DNA of 8,279 nucleotides from Cytophagales bacterium (GCA_003476475.1 DMUD01000229.1:1-8279); one strand, 5' to 3'; counted from the first letter of the stretch, positions 1 to 6,196 are shown. Numbers and translations: made by a program. Notes: generated from the letters alone by a model not told the origin.

Positions 1-21
1 GATAAGCCCAGCCATTGCCTC

Positions 22-246
22 TCACTTTTTGCTTGGCACCTTCTCGCCTATCGATTCAAAAACCTCTTCCAATCGCATTAACTGCTCTTCGGTTTCAATC
101 AAATGATTTTGAAAAACATCTACAAGTTCTTTGCTCGAAGCCACTTTCATCAATTTGGCAAAAGCTTTGGTCAGGGCTTTTTCTGACCAATAGATTTCTT
201 GTAATTCATCTACTAACAAGTCGTGTAAATCTCTCGCTGTACTCAT
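22..246 (-). CDS. Ferritin-like DUF892 (YciF/YciE family) protein, cut short by in-frame TGA
   Basis: The product resembles the DUF892/YciE-YciF family, ferritin-like four-helix-bundle proteins linked to stress responses whose exact activity is poorly defined. The 74 residues visible cover the first two helices: LHDLLVDELQEIYWSEKALTKA (residues 7-28, with the family's acidic and Tyr/Glu pattern), then a helix around ELVDVFQNHLIETEEQLMRL with the conserved H..ETE. Family members are about 160 residues, so this is less than half. The frame stops at TGA (24-22) but then reads EAMAGLI to the window edge, which matches the family segment KKCEAMxGLI that follows helix 2. The TGA therefore sits exactly where a Cys codon (TGC/TGT) is expected. 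Possible readings are a nonsense mutation (pseudogene), a sequencing error or recoding. The family call is firm; the state of the gene is not. Confidence 0.8.
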   Translation of the reverse strand: MSTARDLHDLLVDELQEIYWSEKALTKAFAKLMKVASSKELVDVFQNHLIETEEQLMRLEEVFESIGEKVPSKK

Positions 247-378
247 CGCGGTGTTTTTAGAGTGGTTGATTCATTTCATTAGCAAAATTGAATCGATAAG
301 GACTCTAAAACTTTACATCTCTATGCTTGAAACTTATATATCTTACGGGATAGATGAAGGAAGAAAAAAAGGCAGATG

Positions 379-1317
379 CTATTCGTAAAACAAACTTTCC
401 ATGACCTTCCCTTGCCCATGTGGCATAGTAAAGCCCAAAAGTTCAGCAATGGTAGCCGAAATATCTACCTGTACATATCGTTGATTAACGATTGTGTTCT
501 CTTTGAAATCGGGACCAAACGCATATAAATTGATGTGACGGCAACCTTCGCAATCATCTCCATGGTTTACAAAACCATCTTTAATTCCGTCCAAATGTCG
601 GCCATGGTCATTGGTAACAAAAAGGGTGGTTTTATCTTTGTAATAGGAGTCTTTTTGTATATATTTCCATATTTCCCAGGCCAAGCTATCGGTGTCTTGA
701 ATGCCTTTCAAATAGTTTTTCCAATCGTTTTTATGTCCCGAATGGTCGGGTTCACGAAAATTGATGAGCATTAAATTAGGTTTATCTTGCTTCAATACGG
801 TCATTATTTTTTGAAAAGTCAAACTGTCGTGTCTTTGGCCAATACCCCCATCTGCTTTTCCGCAACTATACGACGGAGTGTATTGGTCTTTCCATGTCGA
901 ATCGTGACAATTGGCCAATATCCAAAGTTTTTCTTTGGAAGTTATAATCCATGCTTTGGATGCATTGGCTTGTGTTTTTTTCAAGTAATACTGTAAAAAA
1001 CTAGGTTTCTGAGGTAATTCAATTCCTTTTTTGTTTTCCAATGCTTGCTTAAAACCAGAACTGATGGCCGCATGCCCTGAAGATGTATAAGTATGGCCAT
1101 CGTTGTAAAAATTGGTACATACGACTCCCCTTTTAGACATCTCTACCATGCGTGGAATATATCGGCGAGATTCATCACCCCATGTCTCAGAGTACCTAGG
1201 TCCATCAATGACAATCACAATCACGTGTTGGGTTTTGTATTTACTTGGCAACTTGTTTTGCCCAAATACAATCGCAGAATAAAAAATGTAAAAAAAGAAA
1301 AAAAACAGTGTTTTCAT
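379..1317 (-). CDS. Secreted alkaline-phosphatase-superfamily phosphodiesterase/sulfatase-like protein
   Basis: This is a metal-dependent hydrolase of the alkaline phosphatase superfamily (type I phosphodiesterase / nucleotide pyrophosphatase / sulfatase-like); the substrate cannot be told. Numbered from the ATG at 1317 (312 aa), the first metal Asp is D39 in VIVIDGPR and the likely nucleophile is T79 in TSSGHAAISSG, aligning with TFPNHYTIVTG of nucleotide pyrophosphatases. Second-site ligands are D192 and H196 in DHSGH, then D238-H239 in NDHG and a further His at H253 or H262. The metal and nucleophile set looks complete. Residues 1-20 form a signal peptide with a run of six Phe, ending FGQ, so export to the periplasm or beyond is inferred. 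An in-frame ATG at 1341 would overlap metH and put eight polar residues ahead of the signal peptide, so 1317 is preferred. It starts 4 bases after the metH stop and probably shares its transcript. Confidence 0.85.
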   Translation of the reverse strand: MKTLFFFFFYIFYSAIVFGQNKLPSKYKTQHVIVIVIDGPRYSETWGDESRRYIPRMVEMSKRGVVCTNFYNDGHTYTSSGHAAISSGFKQALENKKGIELPQKPSFLQYYLKKTQANASKAWIITSKEKLWILANCHDSTWKDQYTPSYSCGKADGGIGQRHDSLTFQKIMTVLKQDKPNLMLINFREPDHSGHKNDWKNYLKGIQDTDSLAWEIWKYIQKDSYYKDKTTLFVTNDHGRHLDGIKDGFVNHGDDCEGCRHINLYAFGPDFKENTIVNQRYVQVDISATIAELLGFTMPHGQGKVMESLFYE

Positions 1318-1321
1318 TTCA

Positions 1322-2350
1322 TTATCGGGTAGTAGCCGCATAGGGCACTTCTACTTTCCTAGGTTTGTATTTTTTGGCAATTTCGGCCAAAGCTTGTATG
1401 TGTGCAGGAGTAGTACCACAACAGCCACCTATTATATTGGTAAGCCCTTGTTTCAGATATTCTTCCACTTGAGCTGCCATTTGGGCAGGTGTTTCGTCGT
1501 ACTGTCCAAACTCATTGGGTAAACCGGCATTGGGATATGCACTCACAAAAAAATCTGATTTGTCGGCTAAAACCTGCAAGTAAGGTCGCAATGCTGAAGC
1601 CCCCAAAGCACAGTTCAAGCCAACACTCAATAGTGGCATGTGCGACATTGATATTAAGAAAGCCTCTGTTGTTTGTCCTGTCAAGGTACGACCTGACTGA
1701 TCTGTGATAGTACCCGATACCATTATAGGAAGCTTTCTACCTATTTCTTCCATGTATTCGTCAATGGCAAAAAGGGCAGCTTTAGCATTCAATGTGTCAA
1801 AAATAGTTTCTACGATTAGTAGATCTACCCCACCCTCAACCAACATCTTTACTTGCTGTTTGTATGCCACTACCAATTCGTCGAAAGAAATAGCACGATA
1901 ACCTGGGTCGTTCACATCGGGCGAAATTGAGGCTGTACGATTGGTCGGCCCCATTGCACCTGCTACATATCTGGGTTTTTGGGGTTCTTTAGCGGTAAAC
2001 TCGTCGGCTACTTCGCGGGCAATCTTCGCCGACTGATAATTAATTTGATCTACAATAAACTCTAGCTGATAATCGGCTTGAGCTATTGAAGTGCCGCTAA
2101 AAGTATTTGTTTCAATAATATCTGCTCCCGCCTCCAAATATTGACGATGTATTGCTTTGATAATGTCGGGGCGGGTAATTGACAACAAATCATTATTTCC
2201 CTTTAAGGAGTGTGTATGGGATTTGAGTTGCTCGTTTCTAAAATCTGCCTCTTCAAGTTTATAGCGTTGTATCATGGTACCCATAGCACCGTCTAGAACT
2301 AAGATACGGTCTTTAAGCAAATCGGTAATTTCAGGTTTTGAAGTACTCAT
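1322..2350 (-). CDS. metH: Methionine synthase, stand-alone homocysteine-binding/methyltransferase domain (MetH N-terminal part)
   Basis: The protein corresponds to the N-terminal homocysteine domain of cobalamin-dependent methionine synthase, which binds and activates homocysteine through zinc for methylation. All marks of the domain are present: LDGAMGTMIQ (residues 19-28), GADIIETNTF (75-84), GAMGPTNRTASISPDV (131-146), and the three zinc cysteines C247 (GLNCALG) and C310/C311 (IIGGCCGTTPAHI). It ends at residue 342, in the linker where full-length MetH (about 1,200 aa) goes on to the folate domain. Folate, cobalamin and activation domains are not in this window; the next gene is a phosphatase. 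Split methionine synthases with separate N- and C-terminal genes occur in Bacteroidota, so the partner is probably encoded elsewhere. A general homocysteine S-methyltransferase role is the alternative, but similarity to MetH is strong. No consensus promoter is visible in the 56 bases between the upstream terminator and this start. Confidence 0.92.
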   Translation of the reverse strand: MSTSKPEITDLLKDRILVLDGAMGTMIQRYKLEEADFRNEQLKSHTHSLKGNNDLLSITRPDIIKAIHRQYLEAGADIIETNTFSGTSIAQADYQLEFIVDQINYQSAKIAREVADEFTAKEPQKPRYVAGAMGPTNRTASISPDVNDPGYRAISFDELVVAYKQQVKMLVEGGVDLLIVETIFDTLNAKAALFAIDEYMEEIGRKLPIMVSGTITDQSGRTLTGQTTEAFLISMSHMPLLSVGLNCALGASALRPYLQVLADKSDFFVSAYPNAGLPNEFGQYDETPAQMAAQVEEYLKQGLTNIIGGCCGTTPAHIQALAEIAKKYKPRKVEVPYAATTR

Positions 2351-2394
2351 TTTCTATACACCTATAAGTAAAAAGAAAAAATGAAAGACTTAAG

Positions 2395-2431
2395 CTAAAA
2401 AGAAAAGAGTCCCGAATGATATTCGGGACTC
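2395..2431 (-). terminator. Rho-independent terminator of the small basic protein gene
   Basis: Reading the minus strand, an 11-bp perfect stem (GAGTCCCGAAT / ATTCGGGACTC, at 2431-2421 and 2417-2407) with a 3-base loop is followed by a T-rich run (TTTTCTTTTT). It begins 28 bases after the stop of the gene at 2668-2459 and precedes metH. It should isolate the small gene from metH. Confidence 0.88.
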
Positions 2432-2458
2432 CTTTCCAAAAATCATTTAACAATAAAC

Positions 2459-2668
2459 TTAAATAGTTGTAGTTTCTATTTCTGATTCAGACTTTTTCTT
2501 GGTTGTGGAATTTGAAGAGGCTTTTTGGGCAGCAAATTCCAATTTTATAGCTTCTATGTCTATATTCTTGATTACTGGTTGAGCTGTATTCAACTTAATT
2601 TGTTGTTTTCTCTGTCTAGAACGGGTCTTATTTACGCGGCCTTTACGAGCCAATTGAGTTACTGCCAT
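2459..2668 (-). CDS. Small basic protein of unknown function with acidic Ser/Thr-rich tail
   Basis: I do not recognise a named family. The 69-residue product has a strongly basic N-terminal half (LARKGRVNKTRSRQRKQQIK, residues 6-25, rich in Arg/Lys) and a middle segment VIKNIDIEAIKLEFAAQK. The low-complexity tail of Ser, Thr, Lys and Glu starts near residue 50. There is no signal peptide or membrane segment, so it is probably cytoplasmic. The basic half suggests binding to RNA or DNA, for example a ribosome-associated or nucleoid protein; this is inference from composition only. The gene stands alone between a near-consensus promoter (2721-2691) and a strong terminator (2431-2395), which points to independent and probably abundant expression. 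Coding status is supported by these flanking signals and the ordered composition, not by homology I can name. Confidence 0.72.
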   Translation of the reverse strand: MAVTQLARKGRVNKTRSRQRKQQIKLNTAQPVIKNIDIEAIKLEFAAQKASSNSTTKKKSESEIETTTI

Positions 2669-2690
2669 AACTTATTATTCTTTAGTATTG

Positions 2691-2721
2691 CAAAAGTAGT
2701 GTTTCAAAACAAGTAAACAAA
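2691..2721 (-). promoter_or_regulatory. Bacteroidota-type promoter for the small basic protein gene
   Basis: On the minus strand TTTG (2721-2718) and TACTTTTG (2698-2691) are separated by 19 bases, an exact match to the Bacteroidota -33 TTTG / -7 TAnnTTTG pattern. The -7 box ends 22 bases before the ATG at 2668, giving a short leader. This is the best promoter match in the window. Confidence 0.75.
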
Positions 2722-2747
2722 TAGTTGGAGTAGTTTTTGAAACGAAA

Positions 2748-3140
2748 TCAGATCCAATTTTTAATCTTTTCTGCAATTTCCAAAAACTCTTCCTTGGACA
2801 ACTGCAATTTCGGTCGTGAAAAATTGATTTCTCCCATAGTAGAAAAAGGAATCAAATGTATGTGTGCATGCGGCACTTCCAAACCTATGACCGATATCCC
2901 TATTCGCAGGCACGGAATAGCATTTTTTAATGCAATAGCTACTTTCTTGGCAAACAAATGCAACTGAGCAAATTCTTCGTCGGACAGGTCGAAAATATAA
3001 TCAACCTCCTTTTTGGGAATGACCAAAGTATGACCTTTTGTAAGCGGACTGATGTCTAAAAAAGCCAAATGAAATTCATCTTCCGCTATTTTGTAGCAAG
3101 GAATCTCTCCATTTACGATTCGTGAAAACAAACTTGCCAT
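2748..3140 (-). CDS. HIT family (histidine triad) nucleotide-binding hydrolase
   Basis: This is a histidine triad protein, an HINT/Fhit-like cytoplasmic hydrolase that acts on nucleoside phosphoramidates or dinucleotides; the true substrate is unknown. The 130-residue length is normal. The N-terminus SLFSRIVNGEIPCYKI is typical of HINT-type members. FLDISPLTKGHTLVIPKK (residues 27-44) forms the nucleotide-binding core, and the catalytic triad motif HAHIHL is at residues 91-96. The usual N/G-x-G segment before the triad is present in modified form (GISVIGLEVPHAHIH). It starts 13 bases after the greA stop on the same strand, and greA followed by an HIT gene is a common Bacteroidota arrangement, so the two are probably co-transcribed. 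It ends in TGA, which shows that TGA works as a stop in this genome. Confidence 0.93.
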   Translation of the reverse strand: MASLFSRIVNGEIPCYKIAEDEFHLAFLDISPLTKGHTLVIPKKEVDYIFDLSDEEFAQLHLFAKKVAIALKNAIPCLRIGISVIGLEVPHAHIHLIPFSTMGEINFSRPKLQLSKEEFLEIAEKIKNWI

Positions 3141-3153
3141 CAGTCACTTATAA

Positions 3154-3630
3154 TTATGCCATAGAAATGTCTAGAATTTCGAATATGACAATGCCAGCTG
3201 GCGCTTTAATTTCGGCTAGTTCGCCTACCTTCTTACCCAACAGACCTTGCCCAAAAGGTGACTTAATTGAAATTTTATTCATCTTAAGATTGGCCTCTTC
3301 TTCTGAAACAAGCGTGTAGGTAAGCTCCATTTTGGTAGCCACATTACGAATTTTTACTGAGGTAAAAATAGAAGCAGAAGATAAGTCAATTGAATTTTCG
3401 TTTATCACTCGTCCATTGGATATCAAAGCTTCCAGTTTCGATATTTTAAGCTCCAGAAGACCTTGAGCGTCTTTTGCTGCATCATATTCAGCATTTTCGC
3501 TTAGGTCGCCCTTGTCGCGTGCCTCGGCTATTTGTTTAGACATTTCGGCGCGACCTTTGGTCTTCAAATAATGAAGCTCTTCAATCATCTTGTTCAAGCC
3601 TTCTTTGCTGTAGTAAGATATATTACTCAT
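3154..3630 (-). CDS. greA: Transcription elongation factor GreA
   Basis: GreA enters the secondary channel of RNA polymerase and stimulates cleavage of backtracked transcripts, rescuing stalled complexes. The 158-residue protein has the N-terminal coiled coil (about residues 8-75) with the tip motif RDKGDLSENAEYDAAK. The catalytic acidic pair is D42 and E45, matching D41/E44 of E. coli GreA. The C-terminal FKBP-like domain includes ISIKSPFGQGLLGKKVGE and ends in ILDISMA. The ATG at 3630 (MSNISYYSKEG) fits the family N-terminus better than the in-frame ATG three codons upstream at 3639. It is the first gene of a probable operon with the HIT gene. A terminator hairpin of the preceding gene lies only about 30 bases upstream. 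Confidence 0.95.
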   Translation of the reverse strand: MSNISYYSKEGLNKMIEELHYLKTKGRAEMSKQIAEARDKGDLSENAEYDAAKDAQGLLELKISKLEALISNGRVINENSIDLSSASIFTSVKIRNVATKMELTYTLVSEEEANLKMNKISIKSPFGQGLLGKKVGELAEIKAPAGIVIFEILDISMA

Positions 3631-3649
3631 TTCGTTCAATGGTTAAAGC

Positions 3650-3679
3650 AAAATAAAAAAGAACGGCTAAGCCGTTCCT
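3650..3679 (-). terminator. Rho-independent terminator of the acidic protein gene
   Basis: On the minus strand GAACGGC (3677-3671), a TTA loop and GCCGTTC (3667-3661) form a 7-bp GC-rich stem, extendable by a G-T and an A-T pair. It is followed by TTTTTTATTTTG. It lies 47 bases after the stop of the gene at 4097-3726 and directly before greA. Confidence 0.8.
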
Positions 3680-3689
3680 GATTTAAGAA

Positions 3690-3697
3690 CAAAGTTA
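3690..3697 (-). promoter_or_regulatory. Possible -7 box of a greA promoter
   Basis: TAACTTTG (3697-3690, minus strand) matches TAnnTTTG exactly and lies in the gap before greA. No TTG is seen at the expected distance upstream, so the match may be chance. If real, the transcript would begin just before the terminator hairpin at 3677-3661. Confidence 0.35.
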
Positions 3698-3725
3698 AGC
3701 AGATATTTTGTTCATTAGGATTTTT

Positions 3726-4097
3726 TTAATCAAAATCGTCCCAGCCACCACCGCCACCACTTGAACCGTAGTCATCGGCTTCGTCAAATTGACTGTTTCC
3801 GCCAAAGACATCGTCATCTTCATCCGTCATATCGTCCGAACTCATGAACTTTTCATCAAATGCCCTGTTTTCTTCATCGTCCCACACTTCTTTTGCATCA
3901 TTTTTAAAATCGATTACATCTTCTTCTTGTTCTAGCATTTGCAGTGTTTCCTCGTCCAAGCCAGTTCTTTCTAATGCTTCTCGACGTGTCAAACCAGCGT
4001 TTAGCAATGCTTTGAATGCATCGTAACTTGCATACAAGTCATCATCTTCGTTGTAATCCATCGAATCTTCTCTAAAAACATCTCCTACGTCAGACAT
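3726..4097 (-). CDS. Highly acidic small protein of unknown function with glycine-rich tail
   Basis: I do not recognise a named family. The 123-residue protein is extremely acidic: by hand count about 42 Asp/Glu against 9 Lys/Arg. Residues 24-60 hold a helical core (DAFKALLNAGLTRREALERTGLDEETLQMLEQE) whose pattern LTRREALERTGLDEETL resembles a short helix-turn-helix or UBA-like helical unit. Around it are disordered acidic stretches, and the C-terminus is SSGGGGGWDDFD. Acidic, aromatic C-termini after Gly-rich linkers are known protein-docking tails (SSB is the model), but the sequence is not an SSB tail, so a docking role is only a guess. No signal peptide is present, so it is presumably cytoplasmic. 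It is preceded by the DUF1573 gene (59-base gap without a consensus promoter) and followed by its own terminator. Confidence 0.75.
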   Translation of the reverse strand: MSDVGDVFREDSMDYNEDDDLYASYDAFKALLNAGLTRREALERTGLDEETLQMLEQEEDVIDFKNDAKEVWDDEENRAFDEKFMSSDDMTDEDDDVFGGNSQFDEADDYGSSGGGGGWDDFD

Positions 4098-4156
4098 AGT
4101 TAAATTTACGTTTTTGTAATTGAAATTGTGTTTTTGTGTAATTAAAAAATTATTAT

Positions 4157-4927
4157 TTATTCAAACGGATTTGTAGTAGTTCCTTCATTCATCAATACAT
4201 TGTTGTTGAAGTTTTGCACCACATTTGCCTGAAGTGTGATGACTGGTTTTTTTGTCACCACATCATTGGTTGAAAGAGTTACAATATCCAACTGTTCGCC
4301 AACATTTTCGGGTAAGTATATCAGTTCTAAATCTACAGTTTGGCCTGGGGCAATTTCCTGTTTTGCTATGTTATAATTTACACAATAACAGCCAGCCTGT
4401 ATCCCATGAAACTTTAAATTGGACAATCCTTTATTAGTAATTTTCATCTTTTGATGAATTTTTTGTCCAAGCACTATCTTTCCGAAATTATAAAAGGATC
4501 TTTCCAAATATATTACAGGCGACAATTTAATATCTTCGGGTGAAGGAAGTGAATTTTCATTCTTCTTTTTTACAAATCCTTTGATGGTAAGAGTCTTGGT
4601 GTTTTCGGCATCGTTACTTATTACGGATACCGTTTTGTTGAATGCGCCCAAACGCCCTTGACTGTCAAAAGTAGCCATTATTTTCCCTATTCCACCTGGA
4701 GGTATCGGATTTTTGGTCCATTCGGGAGTAGTGCATCCGCAAGAAGGCTGAACATTTGATATAATTAATGGTTGTGTGCCTATGTTTTGTACATCAAATG
4801 TGAAAGATGCTTGCGTTCCCTCATCTATTGTTCCAAAATCGTGCGCAAATTTAGGAATTTTGATGGTTGGCTGTGCCCATGCACACGCATAGGCAAGGAA
4901 TAGTGAAATATGTAATAATGACTTCAT
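4157..4927 (-). CDS. Secreted tandem DUF1573 protein
   Basis: The protein carries two DUF1573 units, Ig-like (ASH/HYDIN-related) beta-sandwich domains common in exported Bacteroidota proteins; their function is not established. Numbered from the ATG at 4927 (256 aa), residues 1-19 form a signal peptide (MKSLLHISLFLAYACAWAQ) with likely cleavage at AWA-Q. A Cys at position 15 is not in a standard lipobox. Unit 1 (about 24-118) shows FDFGT-like AHDFGTIDEG and the hallmark PSCGCTTPEW (61-70). Unit 2 (about 138-236) has FYNFGKIVLGQ and a diverged AGCYCVNY (178-185). An in-frame ATG at 4978 would bury the signal peptide behind 17 residues, and a promoter -7 box lies inside that extension, so 4927 is chosen. 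It is downstream of pheS but has its own promoter. Confidence 0.9.
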   Translation of the reverse strand: MKSLLHISLFLAYACAWAQPTIKIPKFAHDFGTIDEGTQASFTFDVQNIGTQPLIISNVQPSCGCTTPEWTKNPIPPGGIGKIMATFDSQGRLGAFNKTVSVISNDAENTKTLTIKGFVKKKNENSLPSPEDIKLSPVIYLERSFYNFGKIVLGQKIHQKMKITNKGLSNLKFHGIQAGCYCVNYNIAKQEIAPGQTVDLELIYLPENVGEQLDIVTLSTNDVVTKKPVITLQANVVQNFNNNVLMNEGTTTNPFE

Positions 4928-4955
4928 CAAGAACCCAGTACAATTTTTGGTGACG

Positions 4956-4986
4956 CAAAAATAAAAAGCGTAATGCATATTTTCAA
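4956..4986 (-). promoter_or_regulatory. Bacteroidota-type promoter for the DUF1573 gene
   Basis: On the minus strand TTG (4986-4984) and TATTTTTG (4963-4956) are separated by 20 bases, matching the -33/-7 pattern of Bacteroidota. The -7 box ends 28 bases before the ATG at 4927. The element begins 2 bases after the pheS stop and decides the start of the DUF1573 gene. Confidence 0.55.
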
Positions 4987-4987
4987 T

Positions 4988-6010
4988 CTATAAACCTCTG
5001 AATTGACTTAAAAATCGAATATCATTTTCGGTGTAAAGCCTCAAATCTCGAACTTGGTATTTGAGCATCGCAATACGTTCAATACCCATTCCAAACGCAA
5101 ATCCCGAATATTCCTCATTATCAATTTTGCAGTTTTTCAAAATATCGGGATCTAACATGCCCGCACCACCTATTTCCACCCAACCGCTGTGCTTACAAAC
5201 GTTACAACCTTTTCCCTTGCATATCAAGCAGGAAATGTCAATTTCAGCACTTGGTTCGGTAAAAGGAAAAAAAGACGGACGAAATCGCACCTGGATTTCA
5301 GGCCCAAACAGTTCCCGAACGAAATGAAAAAGTGTTTGTTTCAAATCGGCAAAACTCACGTTTTTGTCCACATACAGTCCTTCTATTTGATGAAACATGC
5401 AATGGGCGCGAGCCGATATGGCCTCGTTTCGATAAACTCTTCCAGGCGAAATAGTTCTGATGGGAGGCTTTTGCTGTTCCATAACTCTAATTTGCACGCT
5501 AGATGTGTGAGTGCGTAGCACTACATCAGGATTTTTTTCCACGAAAAAAGTATCTTGCATTTCGCGCGCTGGGTGGTTGAGCGGAAAATTCAAGGCAGTA
5601 AAATTATGCCAATCGTCTTCAATTTCAGGCCCTTCCGAAAGATTGAAACCCATCCTTTCAAATATTTGAAACATTCTCTCGCGCACTATAGTAAGAGGAT
5701 GCCTGCTACCGACCATGTCGGGAACAACAGGAAGGGAAAAATCCAAGGCTTCCTGTGCATCGGCCTGTCCTTGTCCTTCAAACTTAAATTTCAATGTATC
5801 AAATCGACCTTGTAAGTCGTTTTTCAACTGATTGATGACTTGGCCGAATTGTTTTTTTTGTTCAGAAGGCACTGTTTTGAAAGCTTCAAAAAGCTCGTTA
5901 AGCAAACCATTTCGACTTAGAAAACGAATACGGTACTTGTCTAAATCCTCAAGATTATCAATTTTAAAGACCTCAGACTCTGTGCGAATACTTTGGATAG
6001 TTTCTAACAT
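4988..6010 (-). CDS. pheS: Phenylalanine--tRNA ligase alpha subunit
   Basis: PheS is the catalytic alpha subunit of the (alpha-beta)2 enzyme that charges tRNA-Phe. The 340-residue length is normal. An N-terminal tRNA-binding coiled coil (about 1-80) is followed by the class II core: the HPL segment in MVGSRHPLTIVRERMFQIF, the motif FNLSEGPEIEDDWHNF, motif 2 in GRVYRNEAISARAHCMFHQ, and motif 3 GFAFGMGIERIAML near residues 303-316. Four cysteines in CLICKGKGCNVC (261, 264, 269, 272) make a probable zinc site, as seen in a subset of bacterial PheS. The frame extends 22 codons upstream to an ATG at 6076, but that stretch is Phe/Tyr-rich and unlike PheS; the ATG at 6010 (MLETIQSIRTES) matches the family start. 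pheT is not adjacent, which is common outside the pheST operon lineages. Confidence 0.97.
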   Translation of the reverse strand: MLETIQSIRTESEVFKIDNLEDLDKYRIRFLSRNGLLNELFEAFKTVPSEQKKQFGQVINQLKNDLQGRFDTLKFKFEGQGQADAQEALDFSLPVVPDMVGSRHPLTIVRERMFQIFERMGFNLSEGPEIEDDWHNFTALNFPLNHPAREMQDTFFVEKNPDVVLRTHTSSVQIRVMEQQKPPIRTISPGRVYRNEAISARAHCMFHQIEGLYVDKNVSFADLKQTLFHFVRELFGPEIQVRFRPSFFPFTEPSAEIDISCLICKGKGCNVCKHSGWVEIGGAGMLDPDILKNCKIDNEEYSGFAFGMGIERIAMLKYQVRDLRLYTENDIRFLSQFRGL

Positions 6011-6014
6011 CTGA

Positions 6015-6022
6015 CAAAAATA
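6015..6022 (-). promoter_or_regulatory. Possible -7 box of the pheS promoter
   Basis: TATTTTTG (6022-6015, minus strand) matches TAnnTTTG, but no TTG lies at the right spacing upstream and the box ends only 5 bases before the pheS ATG. If used, the transcript would be leaderless or nearly so. It could equally be chance in AT-rich sequence. Confidence 0.25.
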
Positions 6023-6160
6023 AAGGTAGAAAACAAAGTTTTGTATGTCGAGTGAATAAAAATGATAGAAACACAATCAATTCATCTTGCAGTTTTAACT
6101 CAAATCATCCAATTCAAAACATAATTGACAAACTCCCCTAAACATCCTTAATAATTTATG

Positions 6161-6168
6161 TATGTTTG
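6161..6168 (+). promoter_or_regulatory. -7 box of the promoter for the Skp-like/MFS operon
   Basis: TATGTTTG matches TAnnTTTG exactly and ends 28 bases before the ATG at 6197, the same distance as for the DUF1573 gene. A TTG at the usual -33 spacing is not seen. The box overlaps the extra codons that would precede the gene if it began at 6158, so it argues for the start at 6197. Confidence 0.45.
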
Positions 6169-6196
6169 CCTACAAAAGCATTTAAATTTCAACCTC

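Noticed and set aside
1318..1341. Longer start of the phosphatase gene at 1341
   Set aside because: It overlaps metH by 20 bases and places RLLPDNE ahead of a typical signal peptide; the ATG at 1317 is better.
2351..2406. A SAM or cobalamin riboswitch in front of metH
   Set aside because: Only 56 bases lie between the upstream terminator and the start codon, too short for a cobalamin riboswitch, and I see no SAM riboswitch core.
4107..4143. Imperfect direct repeat GTTTTTGTAATT / GTTTTTGTGTAATT before the acidic gene
   Set aside because: Two short AT-rich copies differing by an insertion are weak evidence of a regulatory site in this base composition.
4928..4978. Longer start of the DUF1573 gene at 4978
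   Set aside because: A promoter -7 box lies inside the extension, and the signal peptide begins at the ATG at 4927.
5061..5518. Plus-strand open frames of 88 and 109 codons opposite pheS
   Set aside because: They lie wholly inside a certain gene on the other strand, overlap each other and show no protein-like pattern.
6011..6076. 22-codon N-terminal extension of pheS
   Set aside because: The added residues are Phe/Tyr-rich, unlike any PheS N-terminus, and AT-rich intergenic sequence explains the open frame.
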